Shown: positions 17,295 to 27,180, numbered from the stretch's first letter. The stretch is DNA of 64,000 bases from Poritiphilus flavus (GCF_009901585.1 NZ_WXYO01000007.1:186001-250000), one strand, 5' to 3'. The notes: generated from the sequence alone by a model not told the origin. Numbers and translations: made by a program.

Positions 17295-17645
17295 ATGGCA
17301 ATAATCATAACGGACGAATGTATAAACTGCGGGGCATGTGAGCCGGAGTGCCCAAACACCGCGATATACGAAGGAGCGGATGAATGGAGGTATAGTGATG
17401 GGACCTCCCTGACCGGAGATGTGGTACTGCCAGACGGAAAGGCGGTAAACGCTGATGAGGTTCAGGAACCGATCAGCGATGAGATCTATTATATCGCGCC
17501 GGATAAGTGTACGGAATGTATGGGATTTCATGAAGAACCTCAATGTGCCGCGGTCTGCCCGGTAGATTGTTGTGTTCCTGACGAAGACCGGGTGGAGAGT
17601 GAAGAAGTGCTGCTCGGAAAACAACGCTTTATGCATCCGGATTAG
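17295..17645 (+). CDS. 2[4Fe-4S] ferredoxin
   Basis: 116 residues. First cluster ligands C9-x2-C12-x2-C15-x3-C19-P; second set C72-x2-C75-x8-C84-x3-C88-P, the long spacing of the Alvin/YfhL-type ferredoxins. A ~50-residue acidic insertion separates the two halves. It carries low-potential electrons in the cytosol. It is divergent from the acyl-CoA reductase gene and may be its partner, though that is only suggested by position. Its stop is 22 bp from the convergent arginase-family gene. Confidence 0.93.
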   Translation: MAIIITDECINCGACEPECPNTAIYEGADEWRYSDGTSLTGDVVLPDGKAVNADEVQEPISDEIYYIAPDKCTECMGFHEEPQCAAVCPVDCCVPDEDRVESEEVLLGKQRFMHPD

Positions 17646-17667
17646 AGCATAAGCTCACGTCCTTATT

Positions 17668-18450
17668 TCACAACATTTTAGAGGCAATTTCCTTAAGAAA
17701 TTTAGAAGCTATCATGGCCGTTACGCCATGAATGTCGCGTTGCGGATTGTACTCAACGATATCCGCGCCAACTATGGGAATTTGAATTTTATTCAGGATC
17801 TCCAGAACCTGTCGTGTGGAGAGTCCGCCTGGTTCGTGATGCGAAACTCCGGGAGCGTAGGCCGGATCCAAGGCATCAAGATCCAGAGAAAGGTACAAAG
17901 GCGCTTCGAATGCCGGGAGGGACTTGCTGTCCAGATCTTTCATCTCGATCATATAAACCCCATATTTTTCAGCCTGCTCCCGCTGATGCGTGTTCAGCGT
18001 CCTAATCCCTATCTGGGTAAGCCTGGAAGCCAAACCGTTTTCCATGATCCTGGCAAATGGGCAGGCATGAGAGTGTGGGTCTCCTTCAAAAGAATCGTAT
18101 AGATCAGGATGCGCATCTATATGCAATATCTCCAGTTTTCCATATACTTTGTTAAATGCACTGATCACTGGATAACTGATAGAATGATCTCCGCCCAAAG
18201 TGATCAAAGGCCGGTCTTTGGTGATATTATCCAGAGTGATCTCCGCAATATCCATATATTCCTCAATTTCAAAATCACCTTTGTCATCCAGCAACTCCGG
18301 TTGGATCTCCAGACCGTTTTCCGCAAAATAGCTGGCGGAAGGGCTGTTGTAAGCCAATCGGATAAGGGGAGGGGCCTGAGCGGAGCCTTTTAGGTAAGAG
18401 GACTTCTCATCAAAGGGAAATCCTTGAAGGGTAATCTTGTTTTGTATCAT
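17668..18450 (-). CDS. Arginase/agmatinase-family ureohydrolase
   Basis: 260 residues. Binuclear manganese ligands are complete: G-G-D-H-S (near 84-88), H-I-D-A-H-P-D-L-Y-D (near 109-118) and S-L-D-L-D-A-L-D-P (near 188-196). The family hydrolyses guanidino groups of arginine, agmatine or similar compounds, releasing urea. The short length and a loop P-D-L-Y-D-S-F-E-G-D-P-H-S-H-A fit agmatinase-like members, but substrate specificity cannot be read reliably. It is divergent from ychF. Confidence 0.85.
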   Translation of the reverse strand: MIQNKITLQGFPFDEKSSYLKGSAQAPPLIRLAYNSPSASYFAENGLEIQPELLDDKGDFEIEEYMDIAEITLDNITKDRPLITLGGDHSISYPVISAFNKVYGKLEILHIDAHPDLYDSFEGDPHSHACPFARIMENGLASRLTQIGIRTLNTHQREQAEKYGVYMIEMKDLDSKSLPAFEAPLYLSLDLDALDPAYAPGVSHHEPGGLSTRQVLEILNKIQIPIVGADIVEYNPQRDIHGVTAMIASKFLKEIASKML

Positions 18451-18488
18451 TTATCTGGCTTCTGTACCTTAAATATACTGGTAAAAAC

Positions 18489-18496
18489 TATCTTTG
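18489..18496 (+). promoter_or_regulatory. -7 promoter element of ychF
   Basis: TATCTTTG matches TAnnTTTG exactly and stands 57 bp before the ychF start in the arginase/ychF divergent gap. No convincing TTG at the -33 distance. Confidence 0.45.
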
Positions 18497-18552
18497 CAGC
18501 CGAATTTACGCGGCCTTGTTAGACACAGGCGTAAAATATCTAAACCTTAGAA

Positions 18553-19647
18553 ATGAAAGCTGGAATTGTAGGATTGCCTAATGTCGGCAAATCAACTTTA
18601 TTTAATTGTTTGTCCAACGCCAAAGCCCAGAGCGCTAATTTTCCCTTTTGTACCATAGAGCCAAATATCGGGGTTGTCAATGTACCGGACCCCCGCCTTG
18701 AAAAACTGGAAAGTATGGTGATGCCGGAAAAGGTCATCCCGGCAACGGTGGAGATAGTTGATATTGCCGGACTGGTTAAAGGTGCCAGCAAAGGAGAGGG
18801 ATTGGGAAATCAATTTTTGGCGAATATCCGGGAAACCGATGCCATACTCCACGTACTGAGATGTTTTGACAACGATAATATTGTGCATGTTGATGGTTCC
18901 GTGGATCCGATCAGGGATAAGGAGACCATTGATATGGAATTGCAGTTGAAGGACCTGGAAACTATCGAAAAAAAGCTGGAACGCGTAAAACGTACAGCCA
19001 AAACCGGGAATAAAGAGGCTCAAAAAGAGGCTGCAGTGCTTGAAGCACTGCAAAAAGGCCTGGAAGAAGGTAAGTCTGTAAGGGCCATTAACCTTGAAGC
19101 CGATGACTATCGCGACTATGTTCGTCCCCTGCAGCTGATCACAGAGAAACCCGTGTTGTACGTATGCAATGTGGATGAGGCATCTGCAGTAAGCGGGAAT
19201 TCCTATGTTGAACAGGTAAAAGCAGCAGTGGCCGAGGAAGATGCAGAGGTTCTGGTACTAGCAGTAGGTACCGAAGCGGATATCACCGAACTGGAGACTT
19301 ATGAGGAAAGGCAGTTGTTCCTTGAAGACCTTGGACTGGATGAGCCAGGAGCTTCTAAACTTATCAGGGCCGCCTATGCACTTTTAAACCTTCAGACCTA
19401 TTTCACAGCAGGGCCCAAAGAGGTAAGGGCCTGGACCATTAAAACCGGGTCTACCGCACCTCAGGCGGCAGGAGTGATCCACACGGATTTTGAAAAAGGC
19501 TTTATCCGGGCTGAGGTTATTTCTTATGACGACTACCTGACTTACGGCAGCGAAACTAAAGTAAAAGAAGCCGGAAAAATGAGGGTAGAGGGCAAGGAGT
19601 ATGTGGTAAAAGATGGGGACGTGATGCATTTCAGGTTTAATGTTTAA
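18553..19647 (+). CDS. ychF: Redox-regulated ATPase YchF (Obg-like)
   Basis: 364 residues, full length. G1 loop G-L-P-N-V-G-K-S-T at 6-14; G3 region D-I-A-G-L-V-K-G-A-S-K-G-E-G-L-G-N around 70-86; an A-domain with a coiled coil near 120-180 (L-E-T-I-E-K-K-L-E-R-V-K-R); and a C-terminal TGS domain (A-W-T-I-K-T-G-S-T-A-P-Q-A-A-G-V-I-H-T-D-F). The Asn-Val-Asp-Glu in place of NKxD explains ATP preference. It binds ribosomes and takes part in oxidative stress control. Confidence 0.97.
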   Translation: MKAGIVGLPNVGKSTLFNCLSNAKAQSANFPFCTIEPNIGVVNVPDPRLEKLESMVMPEKVIPATVEIVDIAGLVKGASKGEGLGNQFLANIRETDAILHVLRCFDNDNIVHVDGSVDPIRDKETIDMELQLKDLETIEKKLERVKRTAKTGNKEAQKEAAVLEALQKGLEEGKSVRAINLEADDYRDYVRPLQLITEKPVLYVCNVDEASAVSGNSYVEQVKAAVAEEDAEVLVLAVGTEADITELETYEERQLFLEDLGLDEPGASKLIRAAYALLNLQTYFTAGPKEVRAWTIKTGSTAPQAAGVIHTDFEKGFIRAEVISYDDYLTYGSETKVKEAGKMRVEGKEYVVKDGDVMHFRFNV

Positions 19648-19804
19648 CCTGTGTACCTCAGCAATTTTTCATTTACAGCCTGGCACAGCTAAAGAGGGTT
19701 TTTAGGGATTTCCCGGGTGACCGCTATCAACAAAATGCGGTTTTCATTGTTAATTACTTTCCCCTTGGCTGATTTTGATTTCTGCCCTGAAATTTTATAT
19801 TAGC

Positions 19805-19818
19805 GGGGGTAAACCCCC
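19805..19818. promoter_or_regulatory. GGGGGT-AA-ACCCCC inverted repeat before parE
   Basis: A perfect 6+6 inverted repeat with two central bases lies five bases before the parE start codon. A GC-only stem core at the ribosome entry site is unusual in this AT-rich leader. It could be an operator or a translation-inhibiting element; a two-base loop makes an RNA hairpin need opening of its inner pairs. Confidence 0.4.
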
Positions 19819-19823
19819 AATAT

Positions 19824-21683
19824 ATGGCGCAATCACAATACACCGAAGAGAATATTCGCTCCCTGGATTGGAAGGAGCACATCCGAATGCGGCCTGGAAT
19901 GTACATCGGAAAATTAGGCGATGGGTCCTCGGCAGATGACGGTATTTATATCCTCTTAAAGGAAGTTATAGATAACTGCATTGATGAGTTCGTGATGGGA
20001 GCCGGAAAGACCATTGAGATCCGGATCAAGGACAACCTGGTCAGCGTTCGGGATTACGGTAGAGGAATTCCGCTGGGCAAAGTTGTGGATGTGGTTTCCA
20101 AGATGAATACCGGAGGTAAGTACGATACCAGGGCCTTCAAGAAGTCTGTTGGGCTCAATGGTGTAGGTACCAAAGCGGTGAACGCTTTGTCCACATTCTT
20201 TAGGGTGGAATCCTCCAGGGACAGCCAAATCAAGGTGGCGGAATTCACACAGGGCAACCTGACCAGTGAGGAGGGGCCTATGGAAACTTCCAAGAGAAAG
20301 GGTACCAAGGTTTCCTTCACCCCGGATGAATCCATCTTTAAAAAATACAAATACCGACCAGAGTATGTGGAACGTATGCTTAAGAATTATGTGTACCTCA
20401 ACCCTGGTCTTACGATCGATTTCAACGGCACAAAGTACCACTCGCAACACGGTCTGAAGGACCTGTTGGAGGACAATAACAGCGCCGATGATATGTTGTA
20501 TCCTATCATACATCTAAGGGGGAACGACATCGAGATCGCAATAACCCATAGCAAAACCCAGTATAGCGAAGAGTATCACTCCTTTGTGAACGGACAGCAT
20601 ACCACCCAGGGAGGAACCCATCAATCCGCCTTCAGGGAAGCCATTGTAAAAACCATACGGGACTTTTACGGCAAGAACTATGAGGCCTCGGATATCAGGA
20701 AGTCCATTATTTCAGCCATATCTATCAAGGTCATGGAGCCGGTATTTGAGAGTCAGACCAAGACCAAACTCGGATCTACGGATATGGGAGGCGGACTGCC
20801 CACTGTGCGTACCTATGTCAACGATTTTGTAGGAAAGCAGTTAGACAATTACCTGCACAAAAATCCGGAAACTGCAGAAAAGATACAGCGTAAGATCATC
20901 CAGGCAGAGAAGGAGCGGAAAGAACTTTCAGGGATCCGCAAGCTAGCCAGGGAACGCGCCAAAAAAGCGAGTTTGCACAATAAAAAGTTACGGGATTGCA
21001 GAATACATCTGGGCGATATGAAGAACGACAGACGTTTGGAAAGTACCCTCTTCATTACGGAAGGGGATTCGGCTTCCGGATCCATAACCAAATCCCGGGA
21101 TGTAAATACTCAGGCTGTATTCAGTCTGCGCGGAAAGCCGCTGAATTCCTATGGAATGTCCAAGAAGATCGTCTATGAAAATGAGGAATTCAATCTTTTG
21201 CAGGCAGCGCTCAACATAGAAGAATCCATGGAGGACCTGCGATACAACAATATCGTGATCGCCACGGATGCCGATGTGGATGGGATGCACATCAGGCTAC
21301 TGCTGATTACTTTCTTTTTGCAATTCTTCCCGGAGCTGATCAAGGAAAACCACCTGTATATACTACAGACTCCTCTTTTCAGGGTGCGAAACAAGAAGGA
21401 GACCATCTATTGTTATAGCGATGAGGAAAAGAGGGAGGCTATGGACAAACTAAGCGGCAAGCCGGAAATTACCCGATTTAAGGGTTTGGGAGAGATCTCC
21501 CCGGATGAGTTCCAGCACTTTATTGGGGACGATATCAGATTGGAGCCGGTTATGCTGGATAAGGCCATGTCCATTGAAGAATTACTGCGATTCTATATGG
21601 GTAAAAACACACCCGACCGCCAGGAGTTTATTATAGAAAACCTTAAAGTAGAAGTTGACTTAGTAGAAGAGAATCAACTATAA
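19824..21683 (+). CDS. parE: DNA topoisomerase IV subunit B (ATPase)
   Basis: 619 residues. The GHKL ATP site is visible: E-V-I-D-N-C-I-D-E near 48-56, D-Y-G-R-G-I-P and [14 protein letters not shown] near 110-125. The TOPRIM part has T-E-G-D-S-A-S-G-S near 413-421 and [14 protein letters not shown] near 483-496, with [13 protein letters not shown] near 545. It lacks the ~170-residue insertion of gyrase B, fitting ParE. It forms an A2B2 enzyme with the product of the next gene, 25 bp downstream, and decatenates chromosomes. Confidence 0.95.
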   Translation: MAQSQYTEENIRSLDWKEHIRMRPGMYIGKLGDGSSADDGIYILLKEVIDNCIDEFVMGAGKTIEIRIKDNLVSVRDYGRGIPLGKVVDVVSKMNTGGKYDTRAFKKSVGLNGVGTKAVNALSTFFRVESSRDSQIKVAEFTQGNLTSEEGPMETSKRKGTKVSFTPDESIFKKYKYRPEYVERMLKNYVYLNPGLTIDFNGTKYHSQHGLKDLLEDNNSADDMLYPIIHLRGNDIEIAITHSKTQYSEEYHSFVNGQHTTQGGTHQSAFREAIVKTIRDFYGKNYEASDIRKSIISAISIKVMEPVFESQTKTKLGSTDMGGGLPTVRTYVNDFVGKQLDNYLHKNPETAEKIQRKIIQAEKERKELSGIRKLARERAKKASLHNKKLRDCRIHLGDMKNDRRLESTLFITEGDSASGSITKSRDVNTQAVFSLRGKPLNSYGMSKKIVYENEEFNLLQAALNIEESMEDLRYNNIVIATDADVDGMHIRLLLITFFLQFFPELIKENHLYILQTPLFRVRNKKETIYCYSDEEKREAMDKLSGKPEITRFKGLGEISPDEFQHFIGDDIRLEPVMLDKAMSIEELLRFYMGKNTPDRQEFIIENLKVEVDLVEENQL

Positions 21684-21708
21684 ACCAAACTAATATGGAT
21701 CTTTCTTT

Positions 21709-24375
21709 ATGGAAGAAAATGAAGAAGTGAACGAAGCTCAGGACCAGCCCCTCGGTGATGCTGGTGAAAGTCTGACGCGGGTTACCGGGATGTACAAAGA
21801 TTGGTTCCTGGACTATGCTTCCTATGTGATCCTGGAAAGAGCCGTGCCTGCTATTGAAGATGGCTTTAAACCTGTACAGCGCAGGATCATGCACGCGCTT
21901 AAGGAACTGGATGATGGCCGTTACAATAAAGTAGCCAATGTAGTTGGGCATACTATGCAGTACCATCCACACGGAGATGCCAGTATTGCGGATGCGATGG
22001 TGCAGATAGGCCAGAAAGACCTGCTGATCGATACCCAGGGAAACTGGGGGAATATTCTCACCGGGGATGGGGCCGCGGCTCCTCGATACATAGAGGCCAG
22101 GTTGTCTAAGTTTGCCCTGGACGTGGTTTTTAGCCCTAAGATCACAGAATGGCAGCTGTCTTATGACGGTAGAAAAAAAGAGCCTGTAAACCTTCCGGTA
22201 AAATTTCCCTTACTGCTGGCCCAGGGGGCCGAAGGGATCGCGGTAGGGCTATCCACTAAGATACTCCCGCATAACTTCAACGAGCTGATAGATGCCTCTA
22301 TTAAGCATCTTAAGGGGCAAAGATTCAAGTTGTTTCCGGATTTTCCGACTGCCGGTATCATAGATGTAACGAACTACAATGAAGGACTTCGTGGAGGAAA
22401 AATAAGAGTTCGCGCCAAGGTCTCCACCCTTAATAAGAATACCTTGGTGATCAGTGAAATCCCCTATGGAACCAATACCTCTTCGCTGATCGATTCCATC
22501 CTTAAGGCCAATGACAAAGGAAAGATCAAGATCAAGAAGATTGAAGATAATACCGCGGCTGAGGTGGAAATACTGATCCATTTGCCCAATGGCATTTCGC
22601 CGGACAAGACCATCGACGCCCTTTACGCCTTTACTTCCTGTGAAAGCTCTATATCGCCTTTAGGCTGTATTATTGAGGATAACAAACCTCTTTTTATAGG
22701 GGTAAAGGAAATGCTGCAGAGGTCTACGGATTATACCGTGGAACTACTAAAGGCTGAACTGGAGATACAGCTTGCCGAGCTCGAAGAACAATGGCATTTC
22801 GCTTCCCTGGAACGCATCTTTATCGAGAACCGTATCTATAGGGATATCGAAGAAGAGGAGACCTGGGAAGGGGTTATTGCCGCCATAGATAAAGGTTTAA
22901 AGCCGTATACAAAATCCTTAAAGAGGGCCGTAACCGAGGAGGACATCGTAAGACTTACGGAGATCCGTATCAAGCGTATTTCCAAGTTCGACCTGGACAA
23001 GGCGCAACAACATATCGAAAGCCTGGACGAACGTATAGCCAAAACCAAACACAACCTGGAACATCTGGTAGAGTTCGCCATAGCCTATTTTAAGGACCTG
23101 AAATCCAAATACGGTAAAGGCCGGGAGAGGAAGTCTGAAATTCGGGTTTTCGACGATATCGTGGCGACCAAAGTGGTGATCAGGAATACAAAACTATATG
23201 TCAACCGGGAAGAAGGTTTTGTGGGTACTTCTTTAAGACGGGACGAATACGTGACCGATTGCAGTGATATTGACGATATCATTGTATTTACCGGAGATGG
23301 GAAAATGATGGTCACTAAGGTGGATGCCAAGACCTTTGTGGGTAAGAATATCATTCACGTAGCGGTATTCAAAAGAAAAGACAAACGCACCACCTACAAT
23401 ATGATCTACAAAGATGGCCGGGGTGGGGCAAGTTATATCAAACGCTTCAATGTGACAGGAATTACGCGGGATAAGATGTATGATCTAACTGCAGGAAAGG
23501 CCAGTTCCGCGTTGCTTTACTTTTCCGCCAATCCCAATGGTGAGGCTGAAATAGTAACTATCAACCTCAGGCAGGTGGGAAGTATTAAAAAGCTGAAGTG
23601 GGACCTTGACTTTGCGGATGTGCTCATCAAAGGCCGTGCCTCTAAAGGCAATATCGTGACCAAATACTCGGTAAAGCGAATTGAACTTAAGGAAAAAGGT
23701 CTTTCCACATTGAAACCGCGGAAGCTGTGGTTTGACGATACTGTTAACCGACTGAACGTAGATGAGCGCGGTGAGTTGCTTGGGGAATTCACCAGTGAGG
23801 ATATGTTGCTCATTGTCAATCAAAAGGGGATAGTTAAAACGGTTATTCCGGAAATTACCATGCGCTTTGATGATGACATGATCGTGTTGGAAAAATGGAA
23901 GCCCAACAAACCCTTGTCCGCCATCCATTTCGATGGAGAAAAGGAGCGTTATTACGTTAAGCGCTTTTTGATAGAAAAGGAAAACAAGGAGGAACTCATC
24001 ATTACGGAACACCCAAAATCTTTCCTGGAATTGTTCTCCACGGATTGGAAACCCGTAGTGGAAATTGAATTTTCAAAGCCCAGGGGTAAGGAAGCAAAAC
24101 CCAACCAAACAATTGAATTAGAAGAATTTATCGCGATAAAGGGAATAAAAGCTTTAGGTAATCAGTTGACGGCTGATAAAGTAAAAAATATCAATGCCCT
24201 GGAACCATTGCCCTACGAGGAGCCGGAAGTAAAGGACGCTAAGGAAATTGAAGTAGTCGATGAAGAAAGCGTTGTACCCAAGGCTGATCCTGATCCAAAT
24301 AAAACTTCAGACAAACCCCCAAAGCCAACAGATAATAATGCGGAGGACGAAGAAGGGCAGACCTCTTTATTTTAA
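21709..24375 (+). CDS. parC: DNA topoisomerase IV subunit A
   Basis: 888 residues. The catalytic tyrosine is Y127 (G-A-A-A-P-R-Y-I-E-A-R). The quinolone region reads H-P-H-G-D-A-S-I-A-D-A, with Ala91 at the place of E. coli ParC Ser80 and Asp95 at the place of Glu84. A coiled-coil gate segment lies near 400-460 and beta-pinwheel-like blades follow to ~800. The last ~60 residues are acidic and Pro/Lys-rich, ending in E-E-G-Q-T-S-L-F. Operonic with parE. Confidence 0.95.
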   Translation: MEENEEVNEAQDQPLGDAGESLTRVTGMYKDWFLDYASYVILERAVPAIEDGFKPVQRRIMHALKELDDGRYNKVANVVGHTMQYHPHGDASIADAMVQIGQKDLLIDTQGNWGNILTGDGAAAPRYIEARLSKFALDVVFSPKITEWQLSYDGRKKEPVNLPVKFPLLLAQGAEGIAVGLSTKILPHNFNELIDASIKHLKGQRFKLFPDFPTAGIIDVTNYNEGLRGGKIRVRAKVSTLNKNTLVISEIPYGTNTSSLIDSILKANDKGKIKIKKIEDNTAAEVEILIHLPNGISPDKTIDALYAFTSCESSISPLGCIIEDNKPLFIGVKEMLQRSTDYTVELLKAELEIQLAELEEQWHFASLERIFIENRIYRDIEEEETWEGVIAAIDKGLKPYTKSLKRAVTEEDIVRLTEIRIKRISKFDLDKAQQHIESLDERIAKTKHNLEHLVEFAIAYFKDLKSKYGKGRERKSEIRVFDDIVATKVVIRNTKLYVNREEGFVGTSLRRDEYVTDCSDIDDIIVFTGDGKMMVTKVDAKTFVGKNIIHVAVFKRKDKRTTYNMIYKDGRGGASYIKRFNVTGITRDKMYDLTAGKASSALLYFSANPNGEAEIVTINLRQVGSIKKLKWDLDFADVLIKGRASKGNIVTKYSVKRIELKEKGLSTLKPRKLWFDDTVNRLNVDERGELLGEFTSEDMLLIVNQKGIVKTVIPEITMRFDDDMIVLEKWKPNKPLSAIHFDGEKERYYVKRFLIEKENKEELIITEHPKSFLELFSTDWKPVVEIEFSKPRGKEAKPNQTIELEEFIAIKGIKALGNQLTADKVKNINALEPLPYEEPEVKDAKEIEVVDEESVVPKADPDPNKTSDKPPKPTDNNAEDEEGQTSLF

Positions 24376-24526
24376 AAAACCTATATTAAATTCTTAAACA
24401 AAGCCTTGGCGGAACGGTTATTGATGGATTATTATTGCAGTTCTTCGAGTTTTAACAAATTGATCATTCGCGTTTACATAAAATTAACATATATCACTAT
24501 ATTTACGCGCATTTAGCAAACAGTCT

Positions 24527-25486
24527 ATGGATTTTACCAACCCCCTGGTATACGGAGTACCATGTTTTATTGCCTTTATTCTTTTGGAACTGACGTATAG
24601 TAAAACCCATGGGGACGATCACCTCTACGAATGGAAGGACTTGTTTGCCAGTGGATTCATGGGTGTCGGCTCCGCTATCCTCGGACCGCTTTTCAAGATC
24701 ATTTTTGCCATAGTGCTCTTTGAGTACACCTACGAATTCTTTAATCCTGAAGGTATTGATGGGATCCGAAGGAATATACTGGGATATGAATCCTTCAGTT
24801 ACGCCTGGTACGTCTGGTTGTTTTGCCAGTTTGCTGATGATTTTACCTACTATTGGTTCCATCGGGCTAACCACGAGATCAGGGTGCTTTGGGCGGCACA
24901 TATTGTACATCATTCTTCGGACAACTTCAATCTTGGTACGGCAGTAAGGAACGGATGGTTTACGATTCTGTATAAACCACTCTTTTATATGTGGATGCCG
25001 GCAATTGGCTTCCCGCCCGAAATGGTAATCGTATGTTTGGGTATTGAAGCCCTGTGGCAGTTCCAATTGCATTCCGTTTACATTCCCAAGCTGGGCTTTC
25101 TGGAAAAGATCTTCAATACACACACCATGCACCAGGTCCACCATGCCCAGAACATCGAATATCTGGACAAGAACCACGGTGGATTTCTAAATATTTTTGA
25201 TAAGATGTTCGGTACCTGGAAGGAACTGGACGACTCGATTAACGTAAAATACGGGGTGATCCACGCGCCTAATTCCTATAACCCCATGGTTATCCTAACG
25301 CATGAGTACAAAGATATTTGGAAAGATGTTAAAAAGTCTAAAAAGCTCTCACACAAGCTGATGTATATCTTTGGCCCTCCTGGCTGGAGCCATGACGGGA
25401 GCACACTTACTGTAAAACAGCAGCAGGAGGAATTCCGCAAGGAAAAGGAGCGCAACCCTGAGTTGGTGTTCAGCAGGCCCAATTAA
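24527..25486 (+). CDS. Sterol desaturase/fatty acid hydroxylase superfamily protein
   Basis: 319 residues, multi-span. Histidine clusters: H-R-A-N-H near 110, H-I-V-H-H near 125, and H-T-M-H-Q-V-H-H-A-Q-N near 204. D-D-F-T-Y-Y-W-F-H-R and the spacing resemble alkylglycerol monooxygenase-like and C-5 sterol desaturase-like members. It should oxidise a membrane lipid using di-iron and O2. A near-consensus -7 element, TATATTTA, is at 24498. It is not clearly co-transcribed with parC (151 bp gap). It is only distantly similar to the hydroxylase at 7939. Confidence 0.83.
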   Translation: MDFTNPLVYGVPCFIAFILLELTYSKTHGDDHLYEWKDLFASGFMGVGSAILGPLFKIIFAIVLFEYTYEFFNPEGIDGIRRNILGYESFSYAWYVWLFCQFADDFTYYWFHRANHEIRVLWAAHIVHHSSDNFNLGTAVRNGWFTILYKPLFYMWMPAIGFPPEMVIVCLGIEALWQFQLHSVYIPKLGFLEKIFNTHTMHQVHHAQNIEYLDKNHGGFLNIFDKMFGTWKELDDSINVKYGVIHAPNSYNPMVILTHEYKDIWKDVKKSKKLSHKLMYIFGPPGWSHDGSTLTVKQQQEEFRKEKERNPELVFSRPN

Positions 25487-25531
25487 GCTGTTTCCCTGAT
25501 ATCTGAAGTATATTGTTTGCGGGAGAAACTA

Positions 25532-26347
25532 CTATTGATTCTCCGCTAATTCCTCTCTTTTCTTGCGATTTTTTCGCATGCGCATATCCAGAAACTCCAC
25601 CAATAAAGAAAAGGCAATAGCGAAGTAGAGATAACCTTTCGGAATACTTCCAATCTCGTTATCAAAGACTACCAAATGCGAAATATGCGCTGCTTCGGCT
25701 ATTAGCATAAAGCCTATAAGAATAAGGAATGAAAGCCCCAATACCTGAATGGACGGATGCTGGTTCACAAATTCTCCTACAGGATTGGCGAACAACATCA
25801 TAATGATCACGGAGACCACCACGGCTACGACCATTAGAATAAGCGCGTCATTTGGGTTGGGGGAGATCCCATTGGTCATCCCGATGGCTGTCAGAATGGA
25901 ATCAAAAGAAAAGACAATATTGATCATGGTGATCTGTATAATCGCATTGGTCATGGAAGTAGAACGGCCCTTTTTAACCTCGCGTTCATCATGGCCGCGG
26001 TCTTCTACTTTTTCATGGATCTCCTTGGTGCTTTTGTACAGAAGGAATAACCCGCCTCCAAACAGGATCAATGCCTGCCAGCTAATACCACCACTTATCC
26101 AGGATTCATCCAGGATCATAAAGGGTTTCTTCATTTTGGTAAGCCAGGTAATTCCAAACAACAGGACGATCCTCATGGCCATGGCTAATACCAATCCGAT
26201 ATTGGTGGCCCTTTTTCTTTGGGTCTTCTCCAGTTTTCCGGCGGCAATTGAAATAAAAATGATGTTGTCAATACCGAGAACGATCTCCAGGAAAGTAAGG
26301 GTCAACAGGGCAATCCAGGCATCCGGACTGGTGAAGATTTCAAACAT
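25532..26347 (-). CDS. TerC-family integral membrane protein
   Basis: 271 residues with about seven membrane spans. Conserved acidic motifs: E-I-V-L-G-I-D-N-I-I-F-I near 21-32 and F-S-F-D-S-I-L-T-A-I-G-M near 148-159, whose Asp residues are thought to bind metal ions. TerC/Alx proteins export manganese or act in tellurite resistance and co-translational metallation. Ends in a basic tail (R-M-R-K-N-R-K-K-R-E-E). It starts 11 bp after the stop of a small lipoprotein gene on the same strand, so the two probably form an operon. Confidence 0.9.
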   Translation of the reverse strand: MFEIFTSPDAWIALLTLTFLEIVLGIDNIIFISIAAGKLEKTQRKRATNIGLVLAMAMRIVLLFGITWLTKMKKPFMILDESWISGGISWQALILFGGGLFLLYKSTKEIHEKVEDRGHDEREVKKGRSTSMTNAIIQITMINIVFSFDSILTAIGMTNGISPNPNDALILMVVAVVVSVIIMMLFANPVGEFVNQHPSIQVLGLSFLILIGFMLIAEAAHISHLVVFDNEIGSIPKGYLYFAIAFSLLVEFLDMRMRKNRKKREELAENQ

Positions 26348-26358
26348 GGTTAGCTATT

Positions 26359-26760
26359 TTAATTTTTCGGGATCGCCTCTTCCGCTGTGATCTTTACAGC
26401 GGTTCCTTTGGATTTACGGCTGTCGCCGACGATGCCGTATTCAAATGTATAGGAATTCTCCGAAGTGGACAATATTTTCATATGAATGGACTGCTCTTCG
26501 GCTCTGTTCTTTGGAGAAAGGTTTTTGATGATGTATTCGCAATCATTTATCCAGCGGACCGAGGCGGAATCCCGTCCTCCTTCAAAAAAATCGACCTCAA
26601 TATCCCCCTCCCGAATAAAAGTGGTAGTTTTCTCTTCTCCGTCAATAAGGGTAGTAAAGCTAAAAGCGCCGTTTTTGAAATCCGCGCAATTCCGTTGTGG
26701 TTCGTAGCAGTTGGTAAGGCACATTGGAATAAGCAGTAGCAGGAAACCTTTCTTGATCAT
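26359..26760 (-). CDS. Small lipoprotein of unknown function upstream of TerC
   Basis: 133 residues with signal peptide and lipobox L-T-N-C-Y-E (Cys18). The mature part starts E-P-Q-R-N-C-A-D-F-K-N-G-A-F-S-F and continues with beta strands (T-T-F-I-R-E-G-D-I-E-V-D-F). Homologues in Flavobacteriia are often mislabelled DNA topoisomerase IV because of the nearby par genes; nothing here supports that. A lipocalin-like or FixH-like beta fold is possible but not shown. Confidence 0.7.
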   Translation of the reverse strand: MIKKGFLLLLIPMCLTNCYEPQRNCADFKNGAFSFTTLIDGEEKTTTFIREGDIEVDFFEGGRDSASVRWINDCEYIIKNLSPKNRAEEQSIHMKILSTSENSYTFEYGIVGDSRKSKGTAVKITAEEAIPKN

Positions 26761-26814
26761 GCCCGCAAATTAGTAAATTGAGGAGAGATTCCATAGTAAA
26801 AGCGGAACGGCTTT

Positions 26815-27180
26815 CTACTGGTCCGACGTCTTGTCAAAAGCTTCAAAACTGCCGTCTGAATAGAAAATAACAATCTTTTGGATGGTACTATCGCCTTTTG
26901 TCTTTTCCGCTTCCTTTACGACAGCTTTGGTCACAGTTGGAGCAGGGGAGGACGAGGCCGGAAAACTACCCTTGCCATTTAGCAACCAATACAGGTTGAC
27001 CTCGGGAAAGGTTTTAACCACTTTAAGCACGAATTCCAGGCTGGGTTTGTTTCGGCCTGTTAGCAGGTGGGAAATGCTGGAACGCTGTGCCTGGATCCTG
27101 TCCGCAAAAGCCGCGGCAGACAGTTCGTAATGCTGCATTATCCGCTCCAGTCTTTTAATAAATTCATCTGTGTTTACCAT
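26815..27180 (-). CDS. XRE-type helix-turn-helix regulator
   Basis: 121 residues. Helix-turn-helix about 15-45: S-A-A-A-F-A-D-R-I-Q-A-Q-R-S-S-I-S-H-L-L, then G-R-N-K-P-S-L-E-F-V-L-K. A short Pro/Ala linker leads to a C-terminal strand segment I-Q-K-I-V-I-F-Y-S-D-G-S-F-E-A-F, which may bind a ligand or make dimers. Its start codon lies inside a TTAC-N4-GTAA motif, and three further copies sit before the divergent M14 gene, so self-repression and control of that gene are likely. No nearby toxin gene is seen. Confidence 0.85.
   Translation of the reverse strand: MVNTDEFIKRLERIMQHYELSAAAFADRIQAQRSSISHLLTGRNKPSLEFVLKVVKTFPEVNLYWLLNGKGSFPASSSPAPTVTKAVVKEAEKTKGDSTIQKIVIFYSDGSFEAFDKTSDQ

Noticed and set aside
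19690-19760. Weak ACCGC...GCGGT stem after ychF as terminator
   Set aside because: Five pairs with a 12-base loop; too weak to support.
19956-20513. 185-codon frame antisense to parE
   Set aside because: Opposes the intact ATPase domain of parE; composition is that of a reverse-strand shadow.
26359-26760. Possible topoisomerase IV label for the small protein near parE/parC
   Set aside because: It is a 133-residue lipoprotein with a signal peptide and no topoisomerase motif; the true genes are at 19824-24375.
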